Shown here: positions 13,101-25,100 of the stretch, piece after piece
Layout: every line of letters starts with the position of its first letter
Position numbering within the stretch: the first letter of the stretch is position 1
NCBI GenBank assembly: GCA_028622995.1
Contig: JAJQJQ010000017.1
Coordinates: 2,356,001-2,420,000, forward strand
Length of the DNA stretch: 64,000 nt
From: Panagrolaimus kolymaensis
Lineage: Eukaryota; Nematoda; Chromadorea; Rhabditida; Panagrolaimidae
Reading direction: 5' to 3'
Translations under genes and position numbers: made by a program
The notes under the pieces: model-generated
What the model was told of the DNA's origin: nothing
What the model saw: only the letters and a program-made list of their open reading frames with translations
Database searches by the model: none

Positions 13101-16100
13101 AGTGCTTAAAGAAAATTTTCTATGTAAATACATTATTTTACACTGTTGTGTTTTGTATATATTGTAGTACTAAATTTTTGTTTTTAGTTTAAAATTTTTT
13201 TTTATTCGTTTTGGCTTGCATATTTCTCGAAACTTTTTACAAGCCAATTCCACAATGGAAAGAAAAAAATGACCGTATCCATTTTCTGTTTGAGATGATA
13301 TCAAAAAAGAAAGTGTTTGAAAGATGCTGGATTTATGGAGTTTTAAAAATTTTATTTATTTCAAGCTTCAGCAAAAAAAAAAACAGTTTAAACAATTGTT
13401 ACATAAAAAATGAAGTGATTCAAGGCAAATTGATATCACATAAATGCTAACAACAATTACAAAAAGCAATGATTTTAAATGGAGAATAAATAGTGAAAAT
13501 AATATTATTTTTCAATATCAGCTGAGGCAACTCTCCATTCAAAAACTAATGCAGCTCGGTCATCATCCGTATGAGTTTCGATCCAATCAAAATACTGTTT
13601 GTTTTGGCTATGGTCCGGATCAAGTTTCACATCTTTTCTAATCGTAATACATTGATAAATTTTTTCAACTACGCATGCCATTATTCCATTTTTTGGAGCA
13701 TTCAATCTTGTGTGAAAAATTTGTTTAATTGGAATCTTAAAGTCCTCGATAATACTACGAAAAATAGCAACATATTCGTGTGTTTCTAAAAAAAAATTTA
13801 AAATTGCTTTTACAAAAAAAATTTATACCATAATCTTTACGTTGATCCAACGTTGGTTCAATAATATCATAGGAACGTTTTGCAGTAGAATCATTTTTTG
13901 TTAGGACGATTCTGGGTAATGTTCTTCGTAAATCCATTCGCTGGGATAAAATAAAGCTACAAAAAAAAGTCTTTCTTTAATGACTTATTTTACGTTTAAA
14001 AAAACTTACACTTGAAAAGAATGAGAAAGTTTTTTAAGATTTTTTTCAAAATTTGTAGGATGGCATTCGTTTTTTAAAATTTCATACTCAGTTTTCTTGT
14101 TATTGATGTAACCATTTAATAAAGGAAGGTGGACTGCTTGAGCACTTAATTTTTGATATAATGTACCTAATAAAGTTATAAGGTGTTCACACCAATTTTT
14201 ATTATCAATCCAGCATTTTTGACTTTTCAACCAATCAATGATTTTTACAATTTGTTCATCCCTTGCTGCCATAGGGTTTACTTTTAAAGGATTTATAGCT
14301 ATTTGAGGTTGAGGTGGAGGAGGATCAACTACAGGAATGTTTTTTGCTTTCATATAACTATATTTTTGATGCTTGAAATAAAATTCATTTTACAACAACA
14401 AAAAAACTTACTCTTCGAACATTTTTTGAAGTAATTGAATGTTTTCCATTTTGTTCTTTTTATGACCTAACCAGAAAGCTAAATTGCATTCATTTTTTTT
14501 TACTTCCAAAAATTCATTCAATGTAACAATTTGATTATGTTCTGGAATTGAATGTAAAAAAATCCCCATTACTTTATGTTGATGCCATTCAGCTGTTGCA
14601 TCACCATTGAAACAAAAAATTTGCTTCAGTCGATTCATAAACCGAAAGTAACTTTAATGTTTAACAAAAACAAAATTTAAAAAGAAAATAAATAAAAATA
14701 ATCAAAACAAAACAAAAGGAGATCCTACAAAGTTTATGCAATATGGGAAGGTTGAAGCATATTGATTTTATTAGCGATCAAGTTGTAAATATTTCTGATA
14801 TTATTTTACCAAGCAATGAAGAAATGGATGAAAATTTTTTGCTTGAATTGGTTTCTCTTTATGAAACAGCTCAGAATGTCTCAGATGTCTTGAACAAATC
14901 TTCGTTTATTTTGCATAAAGGACCTGAAGCTGATTATTATACAATTATTGATGGCAGATATCGATTTGTCGCATTAAAAATGCATATCGATCAATTGCAT
15001 GAAAAAGCAATGGAGTATCCAACACAATTATTAGCTACTTATGTTGTAACATCAGATTCAACGATAAAATTAAATGTTTTAATTACAGCTTTTGGAGAAT
15101 TAAGCTTTCATTCAGCTAGAAGAATTAGAACTACAAAGGAAATTGCAAGTTATTTTTTAAAAGATGCATAAAAAAATAAATATAAATTTTTTAGCTCACA
15201 AATTATTATTATTTGATAACAGAACATCCAGAAATTTTGAGTGTTCCTTTACAAATGCCATCCGATGAAAATGATGACCCAAGCGATGCGGAAATTAAAG
15301 TGGCTGAAACAAAAGAAATGCATATTGGTCAAATAGCTAATGCAAATATGGCTGAAATTCTTCAAGTAAAAACTGTAAATATTTTTCCACACAACCTCTA
15401 CAAAATCAAATTATTGAGTGAAGAAGAATTTCATTCCTCCCTTGATGGGTTATGCGCTTTAATGAAAAACAAAAATAATTTCAATACCACCGTTAATAAA
15501 TTAACAAAATGTCCTGATAAAATTATTTCACTTTTGTCTGATGAAACTCTTATTACTAATCAAAAAACATTTATGGTTGAAGTTCTAAAATGTAATTGGT
15601 TTGAATGGAAAACATTCCTTATAAAGCATGGCGCTTATGATACAAATCAAGATGTGGAATGGCATCAAAGTAAAATAATGGGACAAGCAAGATACAATAA
15701 TTACCCCGACGATTTTGACCGAAATGGACTTTTAAATAATTTTTTTACTAATTATCGACGTCCACGATATATCGATATGTCCCATTGGAAACGACGAAGC
15801 ACAATTGAAAGTCGGCTTGCGTGGTTAAAAATCCCATTTGATGAGTAAGTTAATTTTCATCCTTTACAAAAATTTAAAAGATGTTCTTAATATTAAGCTT
15901 TATGAATGTATATAATGTTGAAGCTGATTCTCAAGAACTTCAATCTCCTTTCCCCATTACCACTTCACGAAAGCGACGACGTGCCATCATTTGTAAATAT
16001 AATAAAAGAACCATTGATGAGATTGAAAATGATATCCTTGATCAAATGGCAGAAACGGGTCAAGCTGAAAATATTCCACTTGCTTGCAACATTATGAAAT

Positions 16101-19100
16101 ATTTTATTTCAAACGTGTCCGAATTAAAAAGTGATGTTTTATTTGCACGTGCCCATGAAGGAGAAATTGAAGGGGGTCGATTTTATTACGGGCCTGACGC
16201 AAATGGTGACCATCGCTATGGAACTCCAACTACAGAAAGTAATTCTTATCCACCTGATTTAGAAATAGAAGAAAATGCTGTTTTTCCAAAAGATATTGAA
16301 GGCCCCGAATCAAAGAAAATTAAAAGAAACTGAAAAAACATATATCGTCCTATCATTTTTTTAGTAATGTCTTTGTGTTATTCTGTTTTTATCTTACTTT
16401 CTTTTTATTTTCTTTTTAAATAAATTCTAAAAAAAATAATACATATGTTTTTACAATTGTCGTAGCCTACCTAAGACATTATATAACTATTTCATGCCCG
16501 AAATAAATCAATACAAAGATACATTTACCAATGTCAATAAGATATTTTAATATTTTGTTTAAATATAACAAACAAAAAAGGGCATGTTTGAAGTAGGCTA
16601 CAGATAAGAAAATCTTCTAAACGATTACAAAATTATCTGCAATTAAACTTCTAATGGATAGTTAAAGATGCTTTGTAGGCATCGTTTTTATTCCATCTAA
16701 TTTGAAAACTTTAAATATGCCCTTATCCAACGAACAAATAATCTCCTTTAATTTAGTAGTTTACATAAAATTTCGGATAACAACCTTTTGACCAAATTGG
16801 GTCATCCCGGTTTTCATTATTATTGTTTTTGTATTTTTTTTTTCATTCATTGTTTTTTAGCCCGCATCCTTATCCCCTCTTTATTATTTATATCCGAAAA
16901 TAATATTTAGGATCTTGTCATTTCATCATACCTGTACTTCTCCATAGCTAATTTGGTATTTATTTAAAAAATTTCAGACTAATGGCTCAAGCTTTTACAA
17001 AATATCGTGGAAAATCGGATGAAAGGGATTTTTTAAAATTTCTAAAACATTTTTTCCATAAATGCATTAAAGATGGAGTCCCTCTCGAAGATGTTGTAAA
17101 AGTACTGTATCAAAATTTGCGACTAAATCCTCAAGATATGAACCAGGTTAACGCTATCATATCAAAGTATGAAGAAGAAAGAGTTGATAAACAATTACTC
17201 GCAATTTGTAAAGATTTAAGATACCTCTTTTCCCCGTAAGTTTTCAAACTTTAATATTGATTATTAACCATCATTTTTATTTAGTGAAATAAAAATAGGC
17301 GATGTATTTTCCGTGGTTAAAAAATTTATTGCCATTGACTATGAATACTATATAAAACAAAAGGTTTTGCGTGATTCAAGAATAATCACGTCTATTGAAA
17401 AAGTATCATCTCCACCAATAATAGTATCTGCTTCATCAAATAATTATTTTATTGAAAAATTGAAGGAACAAGACTTTTTAAGATTCCTTACTAAATTTTT
17501 CTTGAAATGCGAATCGAAAGACATTCATGTCGAAGAAGTTTTAAATATATTGTATGCTGAGTTGGAATTAAAATGTGGTAAAGAAATTGATGAGTTTGAG
17601 GTTATCAAAGGAAAGCATGAAATTATTATTCTCCCTGATATCAAGTTGGTTAGAAATTGCATTGATTTGGGTCACTTATTTTCACCGTAAGTTTTCATGT
17701 TTTAAATTTTACCATGATTTAATAAAAATTTATTTTTAGTGAAATAAAAAAAGGAGAAATTCACCATGCAACAAAAAAATTTATTTCTAAAATTTATTAT
17801 ACAAGAGCTGATCGGTTTAAGCGTTATAAGGCATATGAACTAACCATGCAACAACTTGGATGGAATGCACATTGTTATAATAAATTGGACGCATCAGAAA
17901 AAGAGAAAAATAGAGAAAAGGTGGTTAAAGAAATAACTCAGAAAAACATTGTAATGTAAGCTTTTTATATTTTATTGAAATGGCTTGTAAAAATCTTCGA
18001 AAAAAAACCAAGCGAATTTTCGATAACTTTCGTTAGATAACGAAATTCTTTTGTTAATTCTTTTAAACCTATACTTTTAGTGAAACTCATAATTTATCAA
18101 CTTATCATACAGCCAAACCCATACCGAAGATGATGCAGAAGACAACATTGAAATTATTGACTTGACCAACGATGAAGAATTAGGAGGATTAAATGATGTT
18201 GAAGAATTAATTGAAAGCGATGAAGAATGTGACAATTCAATCAATGTTGATGGCTTTTTTGGAAGTGATATTAAAGAAATTGAAAAGGTTGAAAAAAAAA
18301 ATCGGGAAAACCAGATTCAAAATTAATGGAAAAATTAATTTCGATACATCCATATATGAACGATTACATTCCTCAAGCGGTATATGCTCTTTTAAAGAAT
18401 GTAAAAAGTGACGCTTTTACAAAAGTCTGTTATCTTGGACGTACACATATTCCGTGGCCCCGATTATCCAACCATCGATTCACTAAAAATATGCCAGACC
18501 TTATAATGGTTCTAATTGCTGAAAATTTATCAGTTGAAGCTTCGAAGGATTTAGAAGCAATGTTGATACATATTGGTAAATATGAACTTAACCTTCATTT
18601 AATCAACGAAGCTGATGGAAATTGGGCTTCAAAGCCTGATATATTCAAAAATACTCTCTTCAATATGAATGACAAAAATCATGACAAATTGATCACTGAG
18701 ATAAAAGAATTATTTTATTATGGATTTCGAAATGGCAAGCGAATTAAGGATAAAAATGACGTATTAACTCTACATACTCAATTTTGCATTATATGCAAAC
18801 AAGTATGTCATTCTGTCGAATGGCGTAATAATAAATGCAACAGTTGTCGAGGTTTTTACAACAAATATAAGGTATATAAATTTTGAGAAAAAAAGTTAAC
18901 TTAATAAAATACAATATCATATTTAGCGCCATCGAACCCCTGATGAAATAGAAAATCTAAAAAAAATACGAGAAAAAAAAAATAATGCCGAAAAAATATG
19001 CAATAACAAATTTTGTGGTACTGATAACACCTCTAAGTGGTGCTGGGATCCAAAAGATGATTCTAAATTAGTTTGTAAAAGTTGTTACAATTTTTACAGA

Positions 19101-22100
19101 TTAAATGATGTCAGCTTTTCTATTCATTAACAAAATGAAATATTTTTTTTAGAGACATCGCACACAAGAAGAAGTTGAAGAAGTTATAAGATTTAATATC
19201 AGATTAAAAAGCGGTGAATACCGATGCAACATTTGTGGACGAAAAACTGAAAAATATTGTCATGCGGATCCAGATGATACCACGAAACGAATTTGTACCA
19301 GTTGTTATGATTTTCATCTCCATAATCAAGTAAGGAAAAATATAAAAAAAACTAGACTATATTTGATATTTTTAGCGACATCGCACACCAGAAGAGGTTG
19401 AAAAATTCCTAATTGCTAAAGTTAGAAAACAAAGTGCATTGAAAATATGCAATAACAAAATATGTGGAACTGATAGATCCTCATTTTGGTATGTAGATCA
19501 AGAAGATATAACTAAATATATTTGTAAAGCTTGTTACGATTATTATACAAAAAATCATGTAAGTCTCCTTAAAAACAAATACAAAACTTAAATCAAATTT
19601 TAGTTCCATCGTGTCCCCACAAATAAAGTAAGAAAGATAATCCCGCCGGAAAAATGTCCCAAATGTCTTCGTACAGAGTCTTGCAGGTGGCGCACTTCTT
19701 TATTAAACCCCACCATTATTATTTGTAATACTTGCCGGAGTCGAGAACAGCGGGAATTAAAAAGAAAATCATAATGATAAACACAAATTTTCCAAAAATA
19801 TATCTTATCAATTAAAGTCAAATAATAATTTTTATGACAATTAATGGCAAAAAAAATATACATAAAATCTTAGAACCATTCGTTTTTTTACGATTCTTCA
19901 ATCTACTTCATAAACATATTCGACGAACCATCAACTAATTTTAACTGTACTATGGTTTTTAACCATATTCTATATTCATTTTTGATTTAGAAATTGTATT
20001 TTTATTTTACTTTATAAATAAAATAATTACATTTTTGCTATATGGATTGAGAAGAGTAAAATTATTTGTAAAAACATGAATAACTTTTTTCCGATCAAAA
20101 GAATCTTATACCCTATCACTTTCTATCAGTGATAACCCACACAGCACAACGGAAGCAAAATATTTAAAGTATTTTATAAAAATTTACTTACTTTGCATGC
20201 ATCACAAACATATCCGCGACCAGTTTCAGCAGGAACGCAAGTATCACTGAAGCTATTACTTGCTAAAGGACAAGCACACTTTGTGCATGAATCGATGGAA
20301 CCTTCTTTTGCATCTCCATGATAATTGGGTTTACACATTTCACAAAAGTCTCCTATCTAAATTTTAATAATATTATATGAAACATTTTCCAACCATTTTA
20401 ATTTCAAAATTTTTAAAAATTTTCTAGCATTTTTAGTAGTTTCTATTTTAAATTTATTGTATTCTTGTTACTATGTTTTATTTTTATTCCTATAAATAAA
20501 TCACAAAAAAAAAATATTAATTGTGCGCTCCCAAGATCGCTTCAATGCCGCGCTGCAATCTTTGTCCTAATACCACTCTTATAACTGCATTTGAATTCTA
20601 ATTTTGTTACCACACAAATTTCCATGTTTGGCATGCTTTTTTTATTTAGTAGGATAATAAAAATTTCTTATTAACCTATTTATTTTTAAGAATAATTTAT
20701 ATTCACACTTTTATAAACATACCGTATTGTGTTGGCAGTTAGAACATCGACATGTTTCTGGATCACAAGTTGTGGAATGTCCATTGCAAGCGCATGGTGT
20801 TGCATAGCCGATAAGGGCAAGATCGTCAGGATTGTTGAGATAATCGGGAATTCGTTTACGGCAATATCCTTCAGCTGGATTTTGACATGAAGCTCCTGAA
20901 TAACCTTTAGGACATTCACCACAAAGTTCAACTCCAATTGCCGTTGATTGCGATTCATTGTCAGTAACATTTTCTACCGCAACATCAAGTGAAACATCTC
21001 GAAGTGAAATGGCATCACCACGATACATATCATTGTAAGTTCCTCGAATGTAAACACCTTGTAAATTTTGAAGTGTAACCATAAGTTGTTGACGAGTTAC
21101 AGGGATTTGTGGGGACATTTTGTTTCTCCATTTGGATTCATGTATTTTGACTTTATATTTATTATCTTCGCTAATTTCATCTGCGGTATGTTCGAGAATG
21201 ATGCGATCATTTCCAACAAGAATAATTTGAGGATGAAGTTTGAAAGTGGTTGGTTGAGGTCGAACTCCATGAACTTGACGATAATTATCTTCATTCCAAA
21301 TTTTAAATCTCAAAAATCCATTATAAGATAAAATTTTATCACCCAAAAATGAGCGAGGTAATGGCCAATATAGTGGAGCATGATTTGTTAAATAACTATT
21401 GTAATTTTGAGGAGCTTCTTTGAGAATTTGTAAATTATTTTTACGATCAAAATATTCAAATGGTTCTTCGAAGAATACTCGGCGGTCATTTGTATAAACT
21501 TGCTGCCAAACTAGGCTGTTTTGAACGCAAAAGTTTGTTCGATTAAAGCAGAAACATTCTGTACAACCTTTGGGATTCAACTGATCGAGGGAGAATGAAT
21601 TGGCGTTGCATTGATCACATTTTTTACCTGTTACATGAGACTTGCATTTACATTGACCTTCATTAGAACAAAGACAAAGATTATCTCGACATTCCATGGG
21701 ATCTGTGCCATTAATATCACAATTGCAAGGTTCACAATTGGGGAAATTGAAGAATCCAGCTGAACAACGATCACATTTATGCCCAACATACCCTCCAATG
21801 CATTTACATTGACCTAAAAAAGAATCTAATTTTCTAAAATGCCAAGGAATTTGTCTACCGGTCTCAGAATCACATTCACTAGAATCAGCTCCGACGCCGC
21901 TGCAATCACAAAGTTCACATCCTAGGTAAGCGTCATAATTCCAAGCATTTTTGGTGCACGACTCGCATTTTTCTCCAATGGTATTTGGGGGGCAAACGCA
22001 TTCACCACTAACAGGATCGCAAACTTGACCTGGTGCAGGACAAACTTTACATTGTTTACAGCCATTTTCATCGAGACCCCAATGGTTAGGTGAACATGTA

Positions 22101-25100
22101 TCACATTTAATCCCACTTACGCCTTCTTTGCATACACATTGACCAGTTACAACGTTGCATTCATGACTGGATGAACCGAGCTCATTACATTTGCATTCTT
22201 GACATCCTTCATAAGATGTGATATTGAAGAATCCGGCAATACAATGATCACAACGAGTTCCCTCAACGTTTAAACTGGAAACAAAGTATAGTTTTTAGGC
22301 ACAATGATAATAAGAACTTACCGACATTCGCATTCACCCGTGGTATTCGAGCATTTTTGATCTATAGAACCATATTCATCACAATGGCAAAAAGTGCACC
22401 CTTGGTCGGTAAAATTGTAATAACTTGGAATGCACATATCACAGCGTTTACCTATAAGGTGTAAATTTAAAAAAAAGTATGGTATTATGGTAATGGTGTA
22501 ATTAAGGTTTTTTAACGTTGAAAAAAAAAATAGTGTTAAATGTTTTATTTTTAGAGAAATTCTTGTATAAAATAAAAAATTAGGTTTACCATAAATTCCA
22601 CTTTTGCATGAACATTGCCCTGATACTTGATTACATGAAGTTCCAGTTGATCCAGTTTCATCACAATCACATGACGGGCATCCGTTTTCAACATCACCAT
22701 TTCCTGGTTTGCATGAATCACATTGTTCACCTATGTAATTTTCATTGCATTCACAAATGCCCGTGGTGTTGCTGCATTGAAGTGAAATGGATCCAACTCG
22801 ATGACAACCACATGGTCGACATGTTTTATCCAAAGCGGAGCCCCAATTATTTTCTTTGCATTTTTCACAAGCATATCCAGCGGAATTCTAATTAAAAAAT
22901 AATTAGATAAAAAGCAAAGAAATGATAAAAAAAATTATTTTTGCTTAATAAGAAATAAAAATAAATATCCATTTAGTATTAAATTCGATTGACAAAAAAA
23001 ATATGTGATCCGACGCATTGTCAATTTTGTCTTTTGATTTTTTTAATAAATAAAAATATCAAACTCAGAACATAACGGTGGTTTTATGGTAGACAAAATA
23101 AACTTACCATGATACAACGAAGGCATTCGCCTGTGCTTCGATCACAATTTCCAATTTCAGCTGGATCGATGTTGCCATTACAAAAACATGGCTCACAAGT
23201 TCCATTTATGGCAGTTGGATCTCCAAAGAATCCATCAGAACATACTTCACATTTATTTCCATCGAATCCTGAATTTTTTGTTATTAATTAATTGAAACAT
23301 TTGTTAAATATGTTAAAATTCTAATTTAACAAAAGACGATTAAATTTTTTTTAAATAATTAGATAAATGGCAAACAGATAAAAAATAAATTTTCATTTTT
23401 GCATAATAAGAAAAAAAGTGTTATACAGATAAATTTATCTTTAAAAAATAAATTAGAAATTGGAGCCAAATATTTTAGTTTATTATATTGTGTTTCACAC
23501 TTTCAAATTATAATTTATCTTTTTAAATAACTTATGAAATTTAGAATATTCAGAACAAATTTAAAAAATACATTTTTTTTTCTTGTATTTAAATTTAATC
23601 ATTTATAAAGTACCTTAATGAATCATAAATATTTTACTCACCTGGTTCACACGCTGTACAAACATATTCGTCTTGATCAGCGGCTGCAGCTCCTTCAAGA
23701 GCGATTTGGCTCAATGCGCATTGAGTTGAATGATTATTATCGGGTGAGGGACAAGCGCAAGGTTTACAAGCTCCAAGTTCACCACCAAGCAATGGATTTC
23801 CATAATGACCGGCGATGCATTGTTCACAACGACTACCAGTGGTATTGTGCTAAGAAAAAATAAAAATAAAAGAGTTTACTCCATTTTATACGGTAGCCGG
23901 AAAAAGAGATTATAATTTGTGTTTGACAATGCAAAAATCAAAAACTTGCATTAAACACAATTTTTTGTGATAATAACGTCAGTTTTAAAAAATTTTTATC
24001 TTTAAAACACAAAAGGCTAACAAACATTTCCTTCTTTTATTTTTTAACAAATTTAAACTTCAATATTTTGAAATCTCAAATTTTAAAAAAGAATGAAAAA
24101 ACAAACCTTGCAATTGAGACAATTTCCTGTGAATGGATCACATTCACCTGAATGTTCCTCACAATTGCATTTCTCACAGCGTCCACCATAAAGCTGGCTG
24201 TGGACTCTTCGATATCCTTCTTCACATTTCTGCAAAACAAAAAATTAGTACATGAATCTCAAAGATTATTTTTGAATGAATGAATTAAATCAAACAAACC
24301 TCGCAAGAATTTCCTGCAAAATGTTCCGGGCATTCACAAATTTCAACTCCATTCATTTTAATATCCTCAAATTTGAGAACATCCGACACGGTAGTGTCAT
24401 TTTTGTTTGATTCCTTGTCTGATGTTGTTGGAATTGCGGTTTCAAGTGTCAAGCCATAAATACTAAAAAAAGAAAATTTTTATTTTTTCTTTTACAAATG
24501 TTTCTTCTTCATTTCTTCCAAGAATGTAAATAAAGAAAACAAAGCACAATTTTCTTAATTCTCCTTTCTTTTTTGCTATCTTTCTTTTTCGTCCTTTCTT
24601 CTTCTTAAAAATTAGCTCAGAAAACTCAATTAAAGATCAGCGATAGTTCCTGTTTTAGGTCAAAAAAATATTTACGGTTTTTTTTCATTCATATGATTTC
24701 CTTATGATTCAACTTATTATATTAAAAAAATTAGCCCTTTTAGTTTTTTGTCTTTATTTCTCTCTCGTACACTTAAAATCAAGAATGTAGTTTTAATACC
24801 AAATGATCAATTAAATATTTTTTAAAAATGAGAACAATACATCCGGACATCCTATAAACACGAAAAAAATGAATTTTCTTTACATAAGCTATAAATTTTT
24901 GTGCTAATGTCTGCAAAATTAATGACGCATTCTTTTTTTATCTAATCAAAAAACAAATACTTTATATAAATTATGTTTGATTACGGTAAAAAAGACCATG
25001 CAGAGCACAAAATTAAAATGGGCTTAAAAGAAGGGAGTTCAGTGCGCTCTAAAATCAGTTTTTGTTTAAAAAAAATCCAATAAAGAACTCCCCCAAAAAA

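Larger units (their letters stand above)
12816..20191 (-). other. Large laminin intron containing three nested genes
   Basis: The donor GTAAGT follows ...CDACK in an LE repeat (exon 20192-20356). The acceptor TTTTAG precedes [11 protein letters not shown] (exon 12593-12815). The LE module and the reading phase are continuous across this 7.4-kb intron. Nested inside are genes at 13505-14638 (-), 14743-16333 (+) and 16982-19774 (+). The stretches 12816-13504 and 19775-20191 show no gene; 16334-16981 is spacer between the last two. Confidence 0.9.

Noticed and set aside
15145..15194. GC-AG intron at the end of the first ParB-like exon
   Set aside because: It keeps the frame, but a canonical GT-AG intron 15149-15222 also does so and is more likely.
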